Origin: JADFGZ01 sp965222345
GTDB taxonomy: Bacteria; Acidobacteriota; Terriglobia; 2-12-FULL-54-10
Reading direction: 5' to 3'
DNA: 64,000 nt
Assembly (NCBI GenBank): GCA_965222345.1
Contig: CBDCTS010000002.1
Span: 310,001 to 374,000, forward strand
The position numbers and the translations under genes are program-made. Positions 37,143-45,327 of this stretch are shown here, in pieces. The stretch's first letter is position 1. Each line of letters begins with the position of its first letter. The notes beneath the pieces are model-generated. The model was given only the letters and a program-made list of their open reading frames with translations, had not been told where the DNA came from and did not search any database.

Positions 37143-38207
37143 CTAGTTGGGGGCGGCGCGGCCTCGTGCCGCGCTTTTCTCAACAGCGGGGGGCATTTGC
37201 GAATCGATTGCGTGCAAACCGAGGCTCTTTCTCAGCTCGGTGCGCAGCTTGTGGTGCAGGTCCTGGTTGTCTCGCAGAAAAGTGCGGGCGTTTTCGCGGC
37301 CTTGCCCAATCCGCTCGCTGCCGTAGGAAAACCAGGAGCCGCTCTTCTCGATGACGCGATTTTCCACCGCCATGTCCAGCAGGTCTCCCTCTTTGGATAT
37401 CCCCTCGCCATAGAGAATGTCGAACTCGGCATTGCGAAACGGGGCGGCCACTTTGTTCTTTACCACCTTGACCCGAGTGCGGTTGCCCACTACGCGGTCG
37501 CCTTCCTTGATGGCGGCGATTCGCCGGATGTCAACCCGAACGGAGGAGTAGAACTTCAACGCACGGCCTCCGGTGGTGGTTTCCGGATTCCCGAACATGA
37601 CTCCGATCTTCTCCCGAATCTGATTGATGAACAGGAGGCAGGTATTCGACCTGGCGACAATCCCCGAAAGCTTCCGCAATGCCTGGGACATCAGACGGGC
37701 CTGCAATCCCATGTGGGAGTCGCCCATCTCCCCGTCCAATTCCGCTTTGGGGACCAGCGCCGCCACCGAGTCCACCACCACAATGTCGATCGCACTGGAG
37801 CGGACCAGGGCCTCAGCGATCTCCAAGGCCTGCTCTCCGTAGTCGGGTTGCGAAACCAGCAGGTTGTCTATGTCAACTCCCAGCTTGCGTGCATAGGCGG
37901 GGTCGAGCGCGTGTTCGGCGTCGATGAAGGCGGCCAACCCATTTTGCTTCTGCGCTTCCGCAATCACCTGTAAGGTGACTGTCGTTTTGCCGCTGGATTC
38001 CGGGCCAAAAATCTCCACCACGCGTCCTCGCGGCATGCCGCCCACGCCCAGCGCGTTGTCAAAGGCGAGAGAGCCCGTGGAGATAACGGAAACGGGAACT
38101 ACATCCTTCGCTCCCAAACGGATGATCGAGCCCTTGCCGAACTGCTTTTCGATTTGTGTCATCGCCAGATCGACGGCTCGTGCCCGTTCCGGCTGTTTTC
38201 CCGCCAT
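37143..38207 (-). CDS. recA: Recombinase RecA
   Basis: Strand exchange and LexA co-protease. The start at 38207 (MAGKQPERARAV) follows AAGGAG; the frame is open to 38267. Walker A GPESSGKTT, the VVVDSVAALVPKAE segment, DNA-binding loop 2 around GNPETTTGG, and LKFYSSVRVDIRRI are all present. At 354 residues it has a fairly short, basic C-terminal tail rather than the acidic tail of E. coli. recX does not follow. Confidence 0.98.
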   Translation of the reverse strand: MAGKQPERARAVDLAMTQIEKQFGKGSIIRLGAKDVVPVSVISTGSLAFDNALGVGGMPRGRVVEIFGPESSGKTTVTLQVIAEAQKQNGLAAFIDAEHALDPAYARKLGVDIDNLLVSQPDYGEQALEIAEALVRSSAIDIVVVDSVAALVPKAELDGEMGDSHMGLQARLMSQALRKLSGIVARSNTCLLFINQIREKIGVMFGNPETTTGGRALKFYSSVRVDIRRIAAIKEGDRVVGNRTRVKVVKNKVAAPFRNAEFDILYGEGISKEGDLLDMAVENRVIEKSGSWFSYGSERIGQGRENARTFLRDNQDLHHKLRTELRKSLGLHAIDSQMPPAVEKSAARGRAAPN

Positions 38208-38279
38208 AAAAAACATCTCCTTAAGGTATTGTTTGCTGCCTCTGTCGCCACGGCATATATCCAGCATAGCCGGAAGTGC

Positions 38280-38285
38280 ATTATA
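38280..38285 (-). promoter_or_regulatory. Candidate -10 element for recA
   Basis: TATAAT on the minus strand, about 73 bases upstream of the recA start. The -35 region is weak. I did not find a clear LexA operator of the GAAC-N4-GTTC or CTGT-N8-ACAG type. Confidence 0.3.
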
Positions 38286-38461
38286 GTACCCGGCATTCCC
38301 GTTTGCTGTGCATATCTTTTGTTCGCTCTCCGATCTTTTTTCGAGCTGCGCACCTCTGGCCGCCGGCCACTGGCAGCCACGGCCCCGAAGGATTCTGGAC
38401 TCAGAGCGGTTGCGGCTCGGATGGCGCCGACGCCGATTATGAAAATGATCCAGCCTAAGAA

Positions 38462-41116
38462 CTACCGACCGGGTGGTTTGCCCAAGCTCAGCAGATTGGC
38501 AAAAATGCGGTAGGCTCCCGGCACGCCGGCGGGCAACTGGCGGAACCAGGAGTAGGCAGAGTAAACGTACAGGCCCTCCCCGTAGGAGGCTACCAGCATT
38601 CCCCCCTTTAGGTCCGGCTCGTCCGGGTCGTGGCTGGAAAGCAAGGCGCGGTACTGCGGGTCCCAGGAAACCATAAAGTAAAGGCCCCGTTCCTGGACCC
38701 AGCCTGCAAAATCTTTTTCCGTGATCCGGTTCGGCGACTGGAAGACGGGATGGGAGGGTTCCAGGATTTCGACGGACGCTTCCTCCACTGTGACTCGGGG
38801 CGCGGCTCTTCCGCCCTGGTTCATTGGATAGGGCCCTAGCGGCGGGCTGATCCCTGTCGGCCTGCTATACTGCACGATCATCGACCCGCCAGTGCGGACG
38901 TAATCCATCAAACGGCCGTGATGGGTGACCAGGTCATTGCGCACCTCAAAAGCACGGATGCCAGTGACAATGGCGTTGAATTGTTCCAAATCCCCGAACG
39001 CCAGATCCTCCGGACCCAGCTGCTCAACGGAAACTCCAAGGCGCTCCAATGCCTGCGGCACGTTATCACCGGAACCCATAATGTAGCCGACCCGCAGCCC
39101 CGCAGCGATCTTCACGTCGAACCGCAACAGCTTGGAGGCAGCCGGCCGGAACCAATGCCGTGCCTGGACGTGCGGATAGTTTACGATTTCATAGCTGGTG
39201 GAATAGGACTCGCTGCCGGCTTCAGCTATCGCTTTGACTTCGGCGGATTGCGCATCCGCTCCACTAGGAAGTTCGTCACCCGGCGCGGAAACATCAAAGC
39301 GGGCAGAAACCTCTTCTCCGAGTTTTGCCAGAGTGAATGATATTCTCGGAGGATCGGACCGCCAGCCCGGCGGGAGGTCCAGCCGAACGACTCCCTGCTG
39401 CTCCGCAGAAGTATTGTTGCGGACCGTCACCAGCAATCCTTGTGAGGCCCCTGAATCCGCCGGAAAAATAGCGACACCCGGCTCCATCCAAATGCCCAAG
39501 TCCGGCACCACACTCAGCGGCTGCTCCTGCTTCCCATAGATGCGGTCATAAAAGCGATAGAGGACGTCCGACCGCTGCTCCACCGCAACCGCCTTTCCCG
39601 CGCCGGTGACCGTATAGCGAACGCTCCCCTGGAGCAAGGCAGGATTCTGCGCCGCCCCGACCCAGGGAACATCCGGCGCAGGAAAATAGTCGCCTGTACG
39701 CGGCTTGACCATCCAGTAAGGCTGCGAAACAGAGGTATCACGCGGCATGGTAACCCTGAACTTCGCTTCAGCGCGGCCAGCGCTCCCGCCTGGAGCAGCC
39801 TCGGAAGCCAGCTTCTCAATCTGCCAACTGTCCGGCCCCTGCAGCGTGACCTCTCCTATTTGCAGGGGCTCCGGTCCGCGCACAATACCGCTGACCGTAA
39901 CGGTAAAGGGCTCCGACGGCACGGTCTCCGATCTGTCGGCCAATGCATCGACCTGCACTCCGGCAGCGATGCCGATGGCGCGGACAAAATCCGCTTCCTT
40001 CAAGTCCAGCAGAAACAGGGCTTGGTTCTTCAGGTGGGCTGGGGGCTGAGCTTGTTGAATATCGGTGCGAAGCTCCCGCAACCGATTCAGCCCTTGCGCC
40101 AGGGACGGCAGGGCTGCACTCGGATTGGTGGGAGAGAGTATATTTTTGGCCGACTCAATATCCTGTTCGATGGCACGAACCCGGCGGGCAACCGCCCCGT
40201 CGCCTCCCGCAAGCTGCGTGAATCGGTTCAGGGTAAGGTCTATCCCCTCAAACAAACTCTCCAGCGGCTCTGCGGCGGGGGAAACCGAATCCAGCAAATC
40301 GAAGGTCGTAACGTTGGGTCCCCCGCCACGGGACCTTCCCATGCCCTGGCTGCGATGCATGCTGCGGGCTTCGGTTCCGATCTCCGCATAACTTCTTCCA
40401 TAAAGAGGATCAAACCCGTCCAGACTCACCGCAACCGAATCCGGCCCGGCGCCTCGCAGGTTCAGAAACAATTTGTCAGCTTGCCAGGGACGCAAACCAT
40501 CTTGAAGTTGTTCCGGAAAGCGCTGCGGGTCGCCAGCGGCCCGAAACGCTTCCCGTGTCAGGATGCCGGCCGCCTGGTGATTTCCATGACCGTCCCTGCT
40601 GGTACCACTAAAACGAGAAATAATGACATCAGGGCGGAATTTACGGATCACACGCACGAAATCTCCCAAAACTTGTTCCCGGCCCCATTTTTCCAGAGTT
40701 TCGTCAGCGCTTTTGGAAAAGCCGAAGTCATACGCCTGGGCAAAGAATTGTTCCGCTCCATCGAGCCGCCGCGCCGCCAGCAGTTCCTCGGTCCGCAACA
40801 ATCCCAGCGCCTCATACTGCTCGTTTCCCAGCAGATTTTGCCCGCCATCTCCCCGAGTAGCGGAAAGGTAGGCGGTGCGAAGATGAAGGCCCCGCGCCAA
40901 GTAAGGCAACAGTTGGCTGTTTTCATCGTCCGGGTGGGCGGCAATCAGAAGAACCGACCCGACCACCGGCAGCCTGTCGATCGCTTTGGCTACCGCCGCC
41001 GCATCGGCAGTTTCGGAGGCAAGCGCCGGCGGCTGATCTCTGTAAAGCCACAGGGTCCCAAGTAACAAAACCGCCAAGACAGCAACGAGTGCTTGAATCG
41101 CCAGACGTTTTCGCAA
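38462..41116 (-). CDS. Large PIG-L family deacetylase with NEW3-like and amidotransferase-like domains
   Basis: Membrane-anchored or secreted protein of 884 residues. An N-terminal hydrophobic segment (7-25) precedes a PIG-L/LmbE zinc deacetylase domain with AAHPDDEN (59-66) and DGHGNHQ (175-181). The middle has beta-rich segments including an LDLPPGWRSDP stretch like NEW3 domains. The C-terminal third resembles a class I amidotransferase-like fold (DLEQFNAIVTGIRAFEVRND), probably non-catalytic. It presumably removes acetyl groups from an envelope or extracellular sugar. It lies 70 bases downstream of bshA, but its size and anchor argue against a bacillithiol role. Confidence 0.85.
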   Translation of the reverse strand: MRKRLAIQALVAVLAVLLLGTLWLYRDQPPALASETADAAAVAKAIDRLPVVGSVLLIAAHPDDENSQLLPYLARGLHLRTAYLSATRGDGGQNLLGNEQYEALGLLRTEELLAARRLDGAEQFFAQAYDFGFSKSADETLEKWGREQVLGDFVRVIRKFRPDVIISRFSGTSRDGHGNHQAAGILTREAFRAAGDPQRFPEQLQDGLRPWQADKLFLNLRGAGPDSVAVSLDGFDPLYGRSYAEIGTEARSMHRSQGMGRSRGGGPNVTTFDLLDSVSPAAEPLESLFEGIDLTLNRFTQLAGGDGAVARRVRAIEQDIESAKNILSPTNPSAALPSLAQGLNRLRELRTDIQQAQPPAHLKNQALFLLDLKEADFVRAIGIAAGVQVDALADRSETVPSEPFTVTVSGIVRGPEPLQIGEVTLQGPDSWQIEKLASEAAPGGSAGRAEAKFRVTMPRDTSVSQPYWMVKPRTGDYFPAPDVPWVGAAQNPALLQGSVRYTVTGAGKAVAVEQRSDVLYRFYDRIYGKQEQPLSVVPDLGIWMEPGVAIFPADSGASQGLLVTVRNNTSAEQQGVVRLDLPPGWRSDPPRISFTLAKLGEEVSARFDVSAPGDELPSGADAQSAEVKAIAEAGSESYSTSYEIVNYPHVQARHWFRPAASKLLRFDVKIAAGLRVGYIMGSGDNVPQALERLGVSVEQLGPEDLAFGDLEQFNAIVTGIRAFEVRNDLVTHHGRLMDYVRTGGSMIVQYSRPTGISPPLGPYPMNQGGRAAPRVTVEEASVEILEPSHPVFQSPNRITEKDFAGWVQERGLYFMVSWDPQYRALLSSHDPDEPDLKGGMLVASYGEGLYVYSAYSWFRQLPAGVPGAYRIFANLLSLGKPPGR

Positions 41117-41186
41117 AGGCTGACTCCTTAATTAGAGCGATTTATCGCGATGGATACCTAAAGACTAAGGGATAGGTCCTACTTTT

Positions 41187-42314
41187 TCAACCAGCTTGTT
41201 CCATTACCCGCCGGTAGAGTTCCTCGTAGCGGGGAATGATCAGCGAGGCGCAAAATCTCTTCAGAGCCGTCTGTCTCGCTGCCCGGGAAAGTTCGGCATG
41301 CAGCGAAGAGTTACCGATCAGGTCGATTGTGTGGCCGACCATGGTCTGGAGATCCCCGGGATCGGCGAGGAAACCATCTATCCCATGCGTAATCAGTTCG
41401 GGCACTCCCCCAACGCGGCTGGCTACCGGAGGCACTTCGCAGGCCATAGCCTCCAGTGCCGCTAGCCCGAACGATTCCATCTCGCTCGGCATCAGCAGTA
41501 CATCTGCAATGCCCAGTGTCTGCTCTACATTTTCCTGCTTGCCCAAGAAAAAAGTATGCTGATGAATCCCCCTCTTATGGGCCAACATCTCCGCCGCAGT
41601 TCGGTCCGGACCGTCGCCGATCAGAAGCAGCTTGGCAGGCACCTTCTCTCGCACGCAGGCGAAAATCTCCAACACGTCGGTAACCCGCTTCACAGGCCGG
41701 AAGTTGGAAAGGTGCACCAGGATCTTTTCCTCATCGGGCGCAAAACTCCGGCGCAGTTTTCTGCTGGGATTTTTGCGATATTGATCGCAGTTTACAAAGT
41801 TATGTATTACTTCAATTTTATTCTTTATCTCAAACTCTTTTATAGTTTTATCTTGTAAATAACTGGAGACGGCCGTCACCGCGTCGCTTTGCTCAATGGC
41901 AAAACGGGTGATGCCCAGGTAGGAGCTGTTCACTCCTACCAGGGTAATGTCGGTGCCGTGCAAGGTGGTGATGAACGGCAACCTTTTAGGGGCGTGCATG
42001 GCCCGTGCCAGAAAGGCGCTCACCGAATGGGGAATGGCGTAGTGCAGGTGCAACAAGTCGAGAGAGGCTGACTCGGCAACTTCCGCCATCTTGGTAGCCA
42101 GGGCTAGCGCATAAGGGGGATATTCAAACAGCGGATACGTCATCACCTCAACTTCATGGAAAGTGATGCGATGATTGGGCTGGCGAAGACGTATCGGCAA
42201 GGAGGAGCTGATAAAGTGCACCTCATGCCCGCGAGCGGCCAGTTCGATGCCCAACTCCGTCCCTACCACTCCGCTTCCACCATACGTGGGATAACAGGTA
42301 ATGCCGATCTTCAT
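41187..42314 (-). CDS. bshA: N-acetyl-alpha-D-glucosaminyl L-malate synthase
   Basis: GT4 glycosyltransferase that joins GlcNAc to malate in the first step of bacillithiol synthesis. Diagnostic segments are KIGITCYPTYGGSGVVGTEL, HFISSSLPIRL, LLHLHYAIPHSVSAF, TTLHGTDITLVG and LLPSEMESFGLAALEAM-like text near the C-terminus. The length is 375 residues. It lies 65 bases after bshB1, so the pair forms a bacillithiol unit; the cysteine ligase gene bshC is not in the window. Confidence 0.94.
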   Translation of the reverse strand: MKIGITCYPTYGGSGVVGTELGIELAARGHEVHFISSSLPIRLRQPNHRITFHEVEVMTYPLFEYPPYALALATKMAEVAESASLDLLHLHYAIPHSVSAFLARAMHAPKRLPFITTLHGTDITLVGVNSSYLGITRFAIEQSDAVTAVSSYLQDKTIKEFEIKNKIEVIHNFVNCDQYRKNPSRKLRRSFAPDEEKILVHLSNFRPVKRVTDVLEIFACVREKVPAKLLLIGDGPDRTAAEMLAHKRGIHQHTFFLGKQENVEQTLGIADVLLMPSEMESFGLAALEAMACEVPPVASRVGGVPELITHGIDGFLADPGDLQTMVGHTIDLIGNSSLHAELSRAARQTALKRFCASLIIPRYEELYRRVMEQAG

Positions 42315-42379
42315 CCCGGTAGATACCCTCTCCGTGAATCATCCCACAACTAAAGACGCGAACCCTAGAAAGAGGAAGC

Positions 42380-43144
42380 TCAGGGAGACGGAAACAGGTG
42401 GGCCTGCCTGGAGTCCGGGAAGGTCCTAAAAAAGCTCACCATGTCCGGAATCTCCAGAGTCTCCCTCATCAAGTACGGTTCTCCGTACCGCGCCCCGATC
42501 ATGGCGCCATAGTAGCGCGCCATCGTCTCCAGCACCTCGAGCGCAAGCGGAGTGCTGATCATGGTTTCCGGTTCGGTTTCCGGATCGTCCGGGCCGTCAG
42601 CCGGCTGGTCATTGTAGAATTGGGAGCGATAGCTCCGAACGGCCTGCATCTTGTCGTCAAAGGTCTCCGAGACGTCCACTACGAAAGAGGGTTTGAAGGC
42701 GACCCGACTTACATAGAACAACACCCGGAACGGACGAAAACTTTCCTGGCCGGTATCGAGTTTGGACAAACCCGCATAGAAGGCCGCCTCGGCCACCAAA
42801 TGACTAGCATGGATATGATCATAATGCCGCCCTTCCCAATAGGGCGCCAGAACGAGCCGAGGCCGGTGCCGGCGAATGGCGCGGATGACCCGCAACAAGT
42901 TCTCTTGGTTTTTTTCGACCCGTCCGTCCGGGATGCCGAGATTGCTTCGCATACAAAGCTTGAGGTGGCGGTTTGCGGCAGCGGTCTCCCGGGCGCGGAT
43001 TTCCGCCGTCCCCCGCGTGCCAAGCTCCCCTTTTGTCAGGTCCACCGCCCCAACTTGATAGCCCCGGTCGGCCAAAAGAATCAGCGTGCCCCCGCAGGAA
43101 ATTTCCAAATCGTCAGGATGAGTGCCGAAAGCCAAAACATCCAC
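42380..43144 (-). CDS. bshB1: Bacillithiol biosynthesis deacetylase
   Basis: Zinc deacetylase of GlcNAc-malate. The 254-residue PIG-L domain has FGTHPDDLEISCGGT with the zinc ligands and the general base, DLTKGELGTRG, PDGRVEKN, and HYDHIHASHLV with the third ligand. The start is the GTG at 43144, with GGGAGGG six bases ahead. Position next to bshA makes BshB1 the best assignment among PIG-L enzymes. Confidence 0.93.
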   Translation of the reverse strand: MDVLAFGTHPDDLEISCGGTLILLADRGYQVGAVDLTKGELGTRGTAEIRARETAAANRHLKLCMRSNLGIPDGRVEKNQENLLRVIRAIRRHRPRLVLAPYWEGRHYDHIHASHLVAEAAFYAGLSKLDTGQESFRPFRVLFYVSRVAFKPSFVVDVSETFDDKMQAVRSYRSQFYNDQPADGPDDPETEPETMISTPLALEVLETMARYYGAMIGARYGEPYLMRETLEIPDMVSFFRTFPDSRQAHLFPSP

Positions 43145-43294
43145 AGAATCCCTCCCGGCAAGCTTCCTGAATCCGTAAAAAATGAACTGTAGTTATTTGT
43201 CCGATCCAGAAGTAACCATGCGACCAAGGGTACAACAAAAGAATGACCGATTGCCCAAACGCTGTCAAGTTGGCGCCAGATGTTGCGAAAGGCA

Positions 43295-43344
43295 TACAGG
43301 CCTTAGCGGCCTGTACGCTAAGAAGGCAGGCAGGAATGCCTGCC
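43295..43344 (+). repeat. Double-hairpin repeat, copy A
   Basis: Two perfect 8-bp hairpins in tandem: TACAGGCC/GGCCTGTA with loop TTAGC (43295-43315), nine bases, then GGCAGGCA/TGCCTGCC with loop GGAA (43325-43344). A second copy with compensating stem changes lies at 44881-44930 in the same orientation. Both are followed by GCTAC. Confidence 0.8.
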
Positions 43345-43730
43345 GCTACCTGGCAAGCAACCAGAAACGCTGCCATTTCGGAGTTCTCGGAAGCAGGCAG
43401 GCCTCTTTCACGGTTTTTGCCTAATTCCTTCCTTTCGTTGCGCTTACACGGTTTTGAGCGTCTGCTTTCGCTCGCAACGCCTACGGCCTAGCCCGCTTGA
43501 TGGGCGAGTTTTCCGACGGTTTCTTGACGGTGGTTGCTGCCACATCCATACTCTACGGGCTGCGCAGCACGTTGTTGTAGTAATGGTTTTCGAACTGCAA
43601 TCGCCCGGCTCGTCGTAAAGACGTGCTTTGTAGCGCCGGGGGATTTACTTTCCCTAACTACTACCCTCTTCTTCGGAGTCCTCGGCGAAGCTGTAGTGAC
43701 CGCTCTCTACTTTCTTCTTCACCTTTGTAA

Positions 43731-43808
43731 ATATTCACCAAGAGCCGCATCATCGTGCGCGGCAAGCTGGTCAGCCGAGGAAAGACCCAGAGGGCCGATT
43801 ACATCTTG
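43731..43808 (+). pseudogene. Short remnant resembling HsdR N-terminus
   Basis: A 26-codon run reads IFTKSRIIVRGKLVSRGK then TQRADYIL, closely resembling the beta-hairpin before the nuclease core of type I restriction R subunits (typically F-T-x-G-R-I-x-V-R-G-K-L then K-R-A-D-Y-I-L-Y-Y). A stop (TAA 43728-43730) lies directly upstream and the similarity ends after DYIL. Nothing else of an hsd operon is seen nearby. Confidence 0.4.
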
Positions 43809-43910
43809 CTTGCCTCCGGGGGAACTGAATGCTGCCGCACAGGGATCGACTACCTATTACTTCCCCCCATCTTGCCGTGGGAGCGAGTTGGCAAACCACG
43901 ATTACCTATA

Positions 43911-44756
43911 TCAACTTCTTCCCGTTCGGCGGCGCTTCCAATCCTCGACCCGGCAGGCAGAAATCCAGAACTGACTGGGAGCGAACCAACCGAGGCCAGC
44001 AGCGCAGAGCAGTCGCAGGCAAGCCCGCTTGAGAAGGGAATAGCGTTCGAGCGGCAAACCACCAGGAAAATCCGGAATCAGGCGGAGGCCGGCGGCTCCC
44101 AGAAGCCATTTCATCTTCCAGGGCGTGAGCAGGTGAATCTCCCCGTAGGTCGGATACTCCTGCAGGAAGTTCGGGTTGCACCACCGGATGTAGCGGTCGG
44201 CGAGCGAGACCGGGAGCCAGTGCGGGCCGTAGAGACCGGTGTGCGGCTCAAAGGGATGGAGTCGGTTCGGGGTGGCGAGGAGCAAAATCCCGTTGGGCCG
44301 GAGCACGCGGCGGATTTCCTGCAAGAACGCCTGCTGCCAGGGCTCGCCGCCGACCAGGTGCTCGATCACGTCGAAGGCAGTCACGACATCCACCGATTCG
44401 TCCGCTAACGGCAGACTTGTGCCGCTGCCCCTGAGAAGCGATGCCGTGAAGGATGCGGCAAGATCGTGGAGAAACGCCTGGGCCATTTCGAGAATGGCCG
44501 GATAATAATCGAGTCCAATGTAGAAACCGCCTTGCCCGGCGACGACACGGGCGAGACCGCCAGGCCCGCAGCCGATGTCCAAGAAGGTCTTGTTCTGATA
44601 GTCCACCTCCGTCTGCGCGGAGAGGATGTCCACCAACTCGATATTTCGAGAGGCGGTTTCGCGCCAGTAGTCCACCCAATCGGCGATGGCCGTGTTGTTA
44701 TCCTTGCCAAACTTGATTTCGGCGTGACGGCGGATTACAGTCTCGAAGTTGGACAT
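43911..44756 (-). CDS. Class I SAM-dependent methyltransferase
   Basis: Of 281 residues, the SAM-binding motif I is FLDIGCGPGGLARVVAG, followed by YIGLDYYPAILEMA, DVVTAFDVIEHLVGG and IRRVLRPNGILLLATPN, as in UbiG/COQ5-like small-molecule methyltransferases. The C-terminal half (YGPHWLPVSLADRYIRW) may bind the substrate. The ATG at 44756 has GGGAGG eight bases ahead; a longer open frame up to 45305 covers repeat DNA and is rejected. It stands alone between two repeat copies. The substrate is unknown. Confidence 0.85.
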   Translation of the reverse strand: MSNFETVIRRHAEIKFGKDNNTAIADWVDYWRETASRNIELVDILSAQTEVDYQNKTFLDIGCGPGGLARVVAGQGGFYIGLDYYPAILEMAQAFLHDLAASFTASLLRGSGTSLPLADESVDVVTAFDVIEHLVGGEPWQQAFLQEIRRVLRPNGILLLATPNRLHPFEPHTGLYGPHWLPVSLADRYIRWCNPNFLQEYPTYGEIHLLTPWKMKWLLGAAGLRLIPDFPGGLPLERYSLLKRACLRLLCAAGLGWFAPSQFWISACRVEDWKRRRTGRS

Positions 44757-44880
44757 TGGCAGTCCTCCCGATTTTACTCCCGACGAGGAGAACATGGTGC
44801 CAGGAATGGCGATCCTTCCGCCACAGCGGCCCTCGTCACCTTTACTGTCAGAGACGCAGCGATGCTGAGCAAAGCAAAAG

Positions 44881-44930
44881 CACAGGCCTGCCGGCCTGTG
44901 CTCCCTACAAGACAGGCAGGAATGCCTGTC
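44881..44930 (+). repeat. Double-hairpin repeat, copy B
   Basis: CACAGGCC/GGCCTGTG with loop TGCC (44881-44900), ten bases, then GACAGGCA/TGCCTGTC with loop GGAA (44911-44930), followed by GCTACTTGG. Same architecture and orientation as copy A; each stem differs from copy A by one base pair changed on both sides. Confidence 0.8.
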
Positions 44931-45222
44931 GCTACTTGGATGTCTGCCCTGCCTATGGTCGGTAAGAGTCGTGTTCGAGAACCCGGATGGGTTGAGATAA
45001 CAACCGCGGCTTCTGGCAATCAAGTTGGCCAAGTGTCCGCTTGCCGAACCCTCAGTTTCGCTCAAGACAGGCGCGCACGGCCAGGATTGTCTCTGAAACC
45101 AACAGCAGAGCAGTTCGGCGGAGTAAACCGGAATTAGTTTTTTGGCCCTCCGACTCGTGAGTATAAACCCGTTGGCCTTCAACTGAGCACTTCCAGCCCA
45201 ATATTTTCTCCGAGATACTGCC

Positions 45223-45239
45223 AGCGGCTTCCAGCCGCT
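45223..45239 (+). repeat. Short perfect hairpin
   Basis: AGCGGCT/AGCCGCT with a three-base loop TCC, in non-coding DNA near the IS1380 transposase gene. Possibly another dispersed repeat type; only one copy was noticed. Confidence 0.35.
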
Positions 45240-45327
45240 CTTTCCGAGTCCCCAAAAACCCATCGCCTCGGCTTCCAGAACCAGCTTTTTCAGACACCCC
45301 TCCATTCCCGGGGGATATCGGAATCAT

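Larger units (their letters stand above)
43145..43910 (+). other. Gene-poor stretch with a repeat and a restriction-gene remnant
   Basis: I find no complete gene in these 766 bases. They hold one copy of the double-hairpin repeat (43295-43344), an imperfect structured stretch near 43436-43479 (CGTTGCG against CGCAACG), and a short hsdR-like fragment (43731-43808). This looks like a scar of past insertions and deletions. Confidence 0.5.

Noticed and set aside
43145..43910. CRISPR-like or tRNA content in the repeat-rich gap
   Set aside because: Only one hairpin pair occurs here, without regular spacers, and no tRNA T-loop or acceptor pairing was found.
44757..45305. N-terminal extension of the methyltransferase frame to 464 residues
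   Set aside because: The extension crosses a double-hairpin repeat and has no domain similarity. A good ribosome site precedes the ATG at 44756.
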